Of a stretch of DNA of 48,914 nt, positions 43,000 to 48,914 are shown piece after piece (the first letter of the stretch is position 1; every line of letters starts with the position of its first letter). Source of the DNA: an uncultured Caryophanales bacterium (GTDB lineage: Bacteria > Bacillota_I > Bacilli_A > RF39 > UBA660). The notes beneath the pieces were generated by a model. The model was not told where the DNA came from, did not search any database, and saw only the letters and a program-made list of their open reading frames with translations. The stretch covers positions 1 through 48,914 of the forward strand of contig CAMNHK010000008.1 of NCBI GenBank assembly GCA_946539445.1, written 5' to 3'. The position numbers were made by a program, and so were the translations under genes.

Positions 43000-45079
43000 A
43001 CATGGAATTAATGCGGAAGAAAAGTCAAAAGACTTTAAAGGCTCAATGCTTCGATTATTTAAAATGCTTGATAAATGGCGTTTTATGATGATTCTTGCTA
43101 TTCTGCTTGCTATGTTTTCCGCTGTTTTATCAACGATTGCTCCTAATAAATTAGCCGATGTAACGGATGTTATCAGCGACGGAATTAAACCCAATATTGC
43201 GAATTTAGAATCCTTTTCAAAAGAAATGATGAAGCATTCAACCATAGCAAATTCTTATGTTCCGAGTGAGGAAGAAACTAGTAATCCAAAGAAAATAATT
43301 TCTTCCATTTCTTCTCTTTCCGACGAAGAATTAGCTGCTTATTTTACGGAATTTACCTTCCAAAATGAAGTTGTTTCGGTGGATGATCAAGTTCAATTTA
43401 TTCGAGTTATTTCTTCTTTTGATGCCTCTCAAGTAACCGAGGATTTCTTAGAAAAGGTATCTTCTCTTCCTAAATCGATTCAACATATTATTGAACCAAA
43501 AATGGATGAAGAGGAATTAAAGAAACGTTCTATTATTTTAGGAGTTATTTATATTATTAGTTCTATCTTTGGATATTTAGAAGGACTTATTATGGCTTAT
43601 GTTGGAATTGGTTTTTCTAAGAAATTAAGAAGTTATATTAGTTCTAAAATTAACGTTTTACCTTTAAAATATTTTGATACTCATGAAACAGGAGATATTT
43701 TATCTCGAGTTACGAATGATGTTGACACCATTGGTATTAATATGAGCAATACCATTACTTCTTTTGTATCGAATACTACCTTGTTTTTAGGTTCTATTAT
43801 TATGATGTTTGTTACCAATTGGGTGATGGCATTAACGGCAATTGCCTCTAGTATTATTGGATTTGGTCTTTCTTTTCTATTATTAAAAACTAGTCAAAAA
43901 TATTTTACTCGTCGTCAAAAAGAACTTGGAGAATTAAATGGACACATTGAAGAGATATATTCTGGCCATAATGTTGTAAAAGCTTATAATGGGGAAGAAA
44001 GCGCTATGGCTGAATTTGACCGTATTAATAATCAACTTTATCATAGTAATCGAATGAGCCAATTTTTATCTGGTATCATGCAACCTATCATGGGATTTAT
44101 TGGTAACTTTGGGTATGTGGCAGTTTGCGTTGTTGGTGCTCTTTTGGTAATGAATCATAAAATTAGTTTTGGAGTCATTGTAGCTTTTATGATTTATATT
44201 CGTATGTTTACCAATCCTTTGTCTAGAATTGCTCAAGCTATGACTACGATGCAATCTATTGCGGCCGCTGCCGAGAGAGTTTTTGAATTTGTCGATGAAA
44301 AAGAATTCTCAAGTGAAGATGGAATAACCGGTTATTTAGAAAAGAAAAAGGTTAAAGGTAATATTGAGTTTGATCATGTTAAATTTGGTTATGATTCTAA
44401 AAAAACGATTATCAAAGATTTTAGTGCTAAGGTAAAATCAGGGCAAAAAATAGCCATTGTTGGACCTACTGGTGCTGGTAAAACTACTATGGTGAATTTA
44501 TTAATGAAATTTTATGATATTCAAGATGGAGATATTAGAATTGATGGAGAGTCTATTCGTAATTTGCGTAGAGATAATATTCATGAATTATTTATTATGG
44601 TTTTACAAGATACATGGCTATTTGATGGAACGATTCGAGAAAATATTCAATATAATCAAAAAAATGTCACGGACGAGACTATTTGGAATGCTTGTAAAAC
44701 GGTTGGAATTGATCACTTTATTAAAACGTTGCCAGGAGCTTTAGATGCTAGAGTGGGGGATAATGAAGCAATTTCCTCTGGACAAAAGCAGTTAATTACG
44801 ATTGCACGAGGTATGATTGAAGATGCCCCTTTCTTAATATTAGACGAAGCTACTTCCAATGTTGATACTCGTACAGAGGAATTGGTTCAAAAGGCGATGG
44901 ATAAACTTACAGAAGGAAGAACGTCCTTTATTATCGCTCATCGTTTAAGTACTATTAAAAATGCGGATTTAATTTTAGTTATGAATGAAGGAAATATTGT
45001 AGAACAAGGAAAGCATGAGAATTTACTTGCCAAGGGTGGTTTTTATGCTAATTTATATAATTCTCAATTTCAAAAATAG
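42992..45079 (+). CDS. ABC half-exporter, catalytic partner of the preceding subunit
   Basis: 695 residues from ATG 42992 (GAGGAGGAG site upstream; an earlier in-frame codon at 42974 would spoil that site). After the first helix (about 30-50) there is a ~130-residue predominantly extracellular, acidic insert (about 55-190), then the remaining helices. The ATPase domain has Walker A GPTGAGKTT, Walker B FLILDEATSNVD with the catalytic Glu, and switch His in IAHRLST. The signature is SSGQKQ rather than LSGGQ, the expected complement to the degenerate partner. Together they form one heterodimeric multidrug- or peptide-type exporter. The long extracellular insert is typical of this partner type. 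Confidence 0.94.
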   Translation: MPRHGINAEEKSKDFKGSMLRLFKMLDKWRFMMILAILLAMFSAVLSTIAPNKLADVTDVISDGIKPNIANLESFSKEMMKHSTIANSYVPSEEETSNPKKIISSISSLSDEELAAYFTEFTFQNEVVSVDDQVQFIRVISSFDASQVTEDFLEKVSSLPKSIQHIIEPKMDEEELKKRSIILGVIYIISSIFGYLEGLIMAYVGIGFSKKLRSYISSKINVLPLKYFDTHETGDILSRVTNDVDTIGINMSNTITSFVSNTTLFLGSIIMMFVTNWVMALTAIASSIIGFGLSFLLLKTSQKYFTRRQKELGELNGHIEEIYSGHNVVKAYNGEESAMAEFDRINNQLYHSNRMSQFLSGIMQPIMGFIGNFGYVAVCVVGALLVMNHKISFGVIVAFMIYIRMFTNPLSRIAQAMTTMQSIAAAAERVFEFVDEKEFSSEDGITGYLEKKKVKGNIEFDHVKFGYDSKKTIIKDFSAKVKSGQKIAIVGPTGAGKTTMVNLLMKFYDIQDGDIRIDGESIRNLRRDNIHELFIMVLQDTWLFDGTIRENIQYNQKNVTDETIWNACKTVGIDHFIKTLPGALDARVGDNEAISSGQKQLITIARGMIEDAPFLILDEATSNVDTRTEELVQKAMDKLTEGRTSFIIAHRLSTIKNADLILVMNEGNIVEQGKHENLLAKGGFYANLYNSQFQK

Positions 45080-45101
45080 AAGGATTTTCCTTCTTTTTTT
45101 T
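45078..45101 (+). terminator. terminator of the MarR-ABC-ABC operon
   Basis: AGAAGGA (45078-45084) and TCCTTCT (45088-45094) around TTT, followed by T residues. It begins at the stop codon. Confidence 0.9.
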
Positions 45102-45113
45102 CGCCTTTTTTAA

Positions 45114-45142
45114 TTGAAATCTTTATTCTCCTATGATACTAT
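45114..45142 (+). promoter_or_regulatory. candidate promoter of the giant gene
   Basis: TTGAAA (45114-45119), 17-bp spacer and TACTAT (45137-45142), with an extended TGA before the -10. Confidence 0.5.
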
Positions 45143-45173
45143 TATTATAGGATAATACGAAGAGTAGTATTAT
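45143..45173. repeat. three alternating TATTAT/ATAATA arms in the leader of the giant gene
   Basis: TATTAT (45143-45148), ATAATAC (45152-45158) and GTATTAT (45167-45173). The middle arm can pair with the left (3-nt loop) or the right (8-nt loop), not both. They start next to the predicted transcription start. Confidence 0.55.
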
Positions 45174-45193
45174 GGACTTGAGAGGTAATAAAA

Positions 45194-48100
45194 ATGGGAA
45201 AAGAAGTTGTTAAAACAAAAGAAGAAATACTGGCTGAATATCAAAAAATTCAAGAGTCTTATGACAAAATTATTGAGAATAAAAGTGTTATTAGTGATAA
45301 GCTTGATGACTTTGTAGTTGGAGTTCCTATTGGAGAAGGAATTTATGGAGATGTAAGTTCTTTAAAAGGAATGGATATTTCTCTTCCTTCTGATACGGCA
45401 GAGTTTACAAGGGTAATGGGAGATATTCGACAAGATATTGATCATGTGGATACTCTTATTAAATTGAATCAAGAATTATATGATTATTTATCCAATCAAT
45501 CGGGGCTAGATTCCGAACTTTCTAATGTCTTTTCTGAAGTTACGGCTTTAAGAGGAACTTTAAAGACTATGAAAAGTGATCGGGAAGAAGTCTATAATGA
45601 TTTGGATCATACTTTATCGGCTGTTGAAAAGAATCCTACCAATCAAAAAGAACAAGGATCTGCTTCAGATGGTGGAGGAGGGGGAGGATTTACTCCTGCC
45701 GCTGATACCAGGCGAAATAATTATCAACCGGTTTTAAAATTTGATGGTTTATTTGATAAAACCAGTATTAGTAATACTTCTCAAAATCTTGCTAGCCATG
45801 AACAAGCTGCTAGCCAGTTATTATCTCAATTAGTTATTAACGGGAAACCAATGGGTGGGTCCGCTTATCCAGTAGATGGAAATGTGGAAGTAAGTGATGT
45901 TGGATTTAATTTTGCTACTCTTCAACTTGCTTTGGATTTCGTAGATGCTGATATTACGGCTACTAGTGAGTATATTGATTTATTAAAACAAACCATTGAA
46001 AATAATAAAACAACCATTGCCCAAAATCGAGCAAAGATGCAAGAATACGATGAGTTTCCATCCTATGATAATGAAGGAAATTTGACGGGTACTTATCGTG
46101 TTCCAAAGTATGATAATGCTGCTTTACAAGCAGAAATTGATGCATTAACAGCCGAAAATGAAGCATATGAGGCGGAAAAGACGGAATATACGCAAAAATT
46201 AGAAGACAAAAAAGAGGTTTTAGATGAGCTATTTGCTTATCGAAACGCTTGTAATAACGCCATGGATGGAATGCTTGATTTGTTTACTGCTGAAAGCTTA
46301 ATAGGAGCTGCTCAAGATGGTATGTTTGAAGATCTTCCTTCTTTACTTGGTGTACCAGTATCTTTTGATGCTCAATCTGAAATGTTTCAGAATTTACAAT
46401 TACGGTTGAATGATGGTAGAAAAGATTATTCAACTTACGTTAAAAATAATGATTCTGCTAATTTTAATGCTCGTATGAGTCAATATGATTCTATTGTAGA
46501 AGCTTGTGGAACGTTTGCTTCGGCTATGTCTCTTTTTGCAAGTTTCAATATGAATCCAAATTCTGGAGATCTTTCTAGTGGAGCTACTGCTGGAATGACT
46601 TTTGATTCGCCTGATGCTTGCTATGATTATTACATTTCTATTTGTGATAAATATGATGCTCAAATTAATAATATGGAAGAAAAGTATCATGAAGAACGTA
46701 GAAAATATGATTCGGCTAAAGAAATATATGATAGGTATACTTTAGGTGGAAATTATGCCATTACAGATGCTGAAATAAAAATGACGGAAGATGCTTGGAA
46801 AACCATGCAAGCATTTGACCAAAGCCAAAATGATTTAATGGCTGCGAAAGCTGTTTTAACTCAGTTTAAAAATTATGCCTTTGAAAAAGCTTTCTCTATG
46901 TATTTATCTAGTGAAGATTTTGAACAGAATTCTTCTTTACCAATTGATTCTGTTGAATGGGTTATAAGACCAGAAATAGAGAATGATACGACTGGAACTT
47001 TAGGATGGTCTGGAACGAATATTGGAAACTTCGTTTTTAAAGATGCAAATGGCAATACGATAGTTCCTACGGAATTTCAAATTGCTGAGTATTATAAATA
47101 TGCAGTTGCGACTGGAAAAACGGATTATATTGGTTTCTTTTCGAGAACTCAGCAGTTAAGTTTTAAAACGAGCGGTTGGGGTAGATTTAAGAGTGATGAT
47201 GAACCTCCTTTTGATGTTTCTTACAATGCCAATGCTATTAGAGACTTTTATGATGAATTTCAATACTTAAATGATGATGAACTTAAAATGTTCAATTATT
47301 TCCAAAATACAGGACGTACTGATCAATTAGGACGTTTTATGGAATCGAGAAGAGCTGTTTCTGTTCAACGCCATGGATATGAAGAATTTCTTAAAGTTCA
47401 AGGTAAAATGGATTCTATTTATACGCAATATGAGGGTTCTGGTGATGAGAGAGTTATTGGTCTAATGGTCAAAGAAGGATTTGGAGATGGATTAAATCGT
47501 TTTGCTGAAGGAATTGATAATATTTTCAATGCCGATGGTGAATTAGGATTTCAGGAATATAAGACAATGTATTTACTTCAGTATTTAGAAGAAAAATATA
47601 GTGATGAAAAACTTATGAAAGTTTTATCGACGGGAAGTTATAATTTGTCTTCTACTATCGGTAATATGGCTCCATCTTTATTAGTTGGTAGTTTGGTTAA
47701 TCCACTTGCTGGTACAGTTTTAATGGGTGCTTCTGCTGGTGGTAATGCCAGAGAAAAAGGACTTCAAATGGGAATGAGTCAATTTAGTGCTGCTATGTAT
47801 GGATTGTTGGATGGATTATCAGAGGCCGGATTACAATATGTATTAGGTGGTATTGATGTATTAGGAAAAGGTGTATTCTCTAGTAGCCTTCAAAAACTAG
47901 TTCATTCGAAATTCCTTGCTAATATGATTAGTGAAGGATTCGAGGAATCTGTACAAGAAATATTAGATCCATTCTTTGCTTCTTTAGTTACAGGCGGAGA
48001 TATTCCTTTTGAAGTTGATTGGAAGCAAGTGGGAGAAGCTGGTATTTATGGATTCCTTGCTGCTGGTTTAATTGGTGGAGGAGAATTTGTATTTAATAAT

Positions 48101-48914
48101 GTTAAATATTCTTTGAAAGGGGATGTTGATCTTTCTTCTATCCAAACAGAAGGATTAACTACTCAAGAAACGCTTAATCAATTATGCGAAAAAGGTATTT
48201 TATCTAAAGAAGAGGTTTTTGGTTCTAACCAAAATGGTGTTGATGTTAGTAGTTTGAGCGAAGCTACGCAAAAATGTGCTGAATTAAATCAACAATTTGA
48301 TGCTATTCGTCAAGCCCATAAAAATGGAGAAATAACTGATGCAGAATTTGAAGCTGCTAAGAAAGAATATCGCGCCGCTATTAAGAAAATTCACCCAGAC
48401 CTTTATAGTAATACTAATAAGGATTCTAGTAGTAATACATCTACGGATACAAATGTCGATACAAATACCGAAACAAATGCTCCAAATGTAGAAAAAATGA
48501 AATCCGATCTTTCAAATCTTTCTGAAACTTCGGAAGAAACGGATAATATTAGTTCCTTAATTGAAGAGTTAAGTAAAGATCCAGAGTCTAATCAAGCGGC
48601 TCTTCAACATTTACAAAATAAAGTAAATCAAATGGTGGAAGCCGATGCTCAAGCTAAAGCGGAAGCAGAAGCTAATGCATCTAATACGGATGAAGATTTA
48701 GGTGTTGCTGCAGCAGCAGAAACTTCTGTTTCTGGAACCGATTCTGTGATAGAACTTCCTGCTGGAAATTCAACCGATACAGGAGCAGGAACTGGTAATA
48801 CCAATACACAAGGAACGGAAGCGGTTATTGAACTACCAGGTGGTAATTCGTCTACTAATGCCAATGCTCCAGGCTCAACCGCCCTTGTACCAAAACCAGG
48901 TACAAATTCTAATG
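45194..48914 (+). CDS. giant secreted-effector-like protein, 3' end outside window
   Basis: An uninterrupted frame from ATG 45194 (GAGGTAAT site upstream) to the window end encodes 1,240 residues with no stop. Residues 1-~150 are helical, of the size and style of LXG/WXG-type secretion domains, though I see no WxG. A Gly linker follows (about 159-165), then more helices with a coiled coil (about 265-360). The hydrophobic Gly/Ala-rich module at about 815-970 includes SEGFEESVQEILDPF, a pattern seen in large Firmicute polymorphic-toxin proteins. A SHOCT-like hairpin ends in HPD (1067-1069). The tail is Thr/Asn/Ser-rich with repeated VIELPxGNS (1185-1192, 1211-1218). A C-terminal toxin or enzyme domain beyond the window is likely but unseen. 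Confidence 0.7.
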   Translation, partial: MGKEVVKTKEEILAEYQKIQESYDKIIENKSVISDKLDDFVVGVPIGEGIYGDVSSLKGMDISLPSDTAEFTRVMGDIRQDIDHVDTLIKLNQELYDYLSNQSGLDSELSNVFSEVTALRGTLKTMKSDREEVYNDLDHTLSAVEKNPTNQKEQGSASDGGGGGGFTPAADTRRNNYQPVLKFDGLFDKTSISNTSQNLASHEQAASQLLSQLVINGKPMGGSAYPVDGNVEVSDVGFNFATLQLALDFVDADITATSEYIDLLKQTIENNKTTIAQNRAKMQEYDEFPSYDNEGNLTGTYRVPKYDNAALQAEIDALTAENEAYEAEKTEYTQKLEDKKEVLDELFAYRNACNNAMDGMLDLFTAESLIGAAQDGMFEDLPSLLGVPVSFDAQSEMFQNLQLRLNDGRKDYSTYVKNNDSANFNARMSQYDSIVEACGTFASAMSLFASFNMNPNSGDLSSGATAGMTFDSPDACYDYYISICDKYDAQINNMEEKYHEERRKYDSAKEIYDRYTLGGNYAITDAEIKMTEDAWKTMQAFDQSQNDLMAAKAVLTQFKNYAFEKAFSMYLSSEDFEQNSSLPIDSVEWVIRPEIENDTTGTLGWSGTNIGNFVFKDANGNTIVPTEFQIAEYYKYAVATGKTDYIGFFSRTQQLSFKTSGWGRFKSDDEPPFDVSYNANAIRDFYDEFQYLNDDELKMFNYFQNTGRTDQLGRFMESRRAVSVQRHGYEEFLKVQGKMDSIYTQYEGSGDERVIGLMVKEGFGDGLNRFAEGIDNIFNADGELGFQEYKTMYLLQYLEEKYSDEKLMKVLSTGSYNLSSTIGNMAPSLLVGSLVNPLAGTVLMGASAGGNAREKGLQMGMSQFSAAMYGLLDGLSEAGLQYVLGGIDVLGKGVFSSSLQKLVHSKFLANMISEGFEESVQEILDPFFASLVTGGDIPFEVDWKQVGEAGIYGFLAAGLIGGGEFVFNNVKYSLKGDVDLSSIQTEGLTTQETLNQLCEKGILSKEEVFGSNQNGVDVSSLSEATQKCAELNQQFDAIRQAHKNGEITDAEFEAAKKEYRAAIKKIHPDLYSNTNKDSSSNTSTDTNVDTNTETNAPNVEKMKSDLSNLSETSEETDNISSLIEELSKDPESNQAALQHLQNKVNQMVEADAQAKAEAEANASNTDEDLGVAAAAETSVSGTDSVIELPAGNSTDTGAGTGNTNTQGTEAVIELPGGNSSTNANAPGSTALVPKPGTNSN

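Noticed and set aside
46430..48864. Reverse-strand frames opposite the giant gene
   Set aside because: They are short, lack ribosome sites and are explained by the codon pattern of the uninterrupted + strand frame.

Overview
The window is AT-rich, gene-dense DNA from a low-GC Gram-positive bacterium (Bacillota). It looks like a lineage in or near the uncultured gut Bacilli/Erysipelotrichia-Mollicutes branch (RF39-like). Four things point that way: the Bacillus-type DnaB/DnaD replication protein, strong Shine-Dalgarno sites matching AAGGAGGTGATC, consensus TTGACA-17-TATAAT promoters, and Firmicute-type families (RecD2, CBS-type pyrophosphatase, LCP, MtaB, HelD, RdgB). The lineage is inferred, not proven. 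About 42 protein genes are visible, nearly all on the + strand. I see no rRNA, tRNA, CRISPR array, insertion sequence or prophage. None of the readable genes ends in TGA and none contains an in-frame TGA.

Layout. 1-2.8 kb: the end of a DUF3810-type membrane zincin, yebC and a small membrane protein. 2.8-10.1 kb: an acyl-CoA synthetase, then the classic ruvA-ruvB-queA-tgt neighbourhood, with an unknown 126-aa gene between ruvA and ruvB and a Gre-like protein with two C-terminal Gre folds between queA and tgt. 10.1-12.8 kb: a reverse-strand small protein, then an orphan PilC/ComGB-like platform protein with its prepilin peptidase. 12.8-23.7 kb: dnaB (Bacillus sense), HD phosphohydrolase, family II pyrophosphatase, a COG2426 membrane protein, phosphohexomutase, DUF3267 zincin, HelD-like helicase, LCP protein, polysaccharide deacetylase and a small protein. 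23.7-34.1 kb: a SpoVB/MurJ-like flippase (-), an acidic membrane-anchored protein, mtaB, two reverse-strand small helical proteins, recD2, a 51-aa membrane peptide, map, a phosphoglycerate-mutase-like protein lacking its catalytic residues, and rdgB.

34.1-45.1 kb is a transporter region. A TetR regulator diverges from an ABC exporter whose mRNA leader encodes a 29-aa peptide followed by a terminator. Next come a small CBU_0592-like membrane protein, a membrane-anchored unknown protein, a fused ATPase-FtsX/MacB-like transporter, and a MarR-ABC-ABC operon. The two half-transporters of that operon show the asymmetric ATP-site residues of heterodimeric exporters. The window closes inside a giant (more than 1,240 aa) secreted-effector-like protein with an N-terminal helical domain, a Gly linker, a hydrophobic glycine-rich module and a repetitive Thr/Asn tail. 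Its C-terminus is outside the window.

How the genes fit together. Housekeeping DNA repair (RuvAB, RecD2, RdgB), tRNA modification (QueA, Tgt, MtaB) and envelope construction (LCP, deacetylase, flippase, phosphohexomutase) are mixed with regulated efflux. Short intergenic spaces typically hold a terminator, often overlapping the stop codon, and then a promoter. The points most worth following are the TGA-free coding, the leader peptide ahead of the ABC exporter, the apparent pseudo-phosphoglycerate mutase, the double-Gre protein and the giant effector-like gene.
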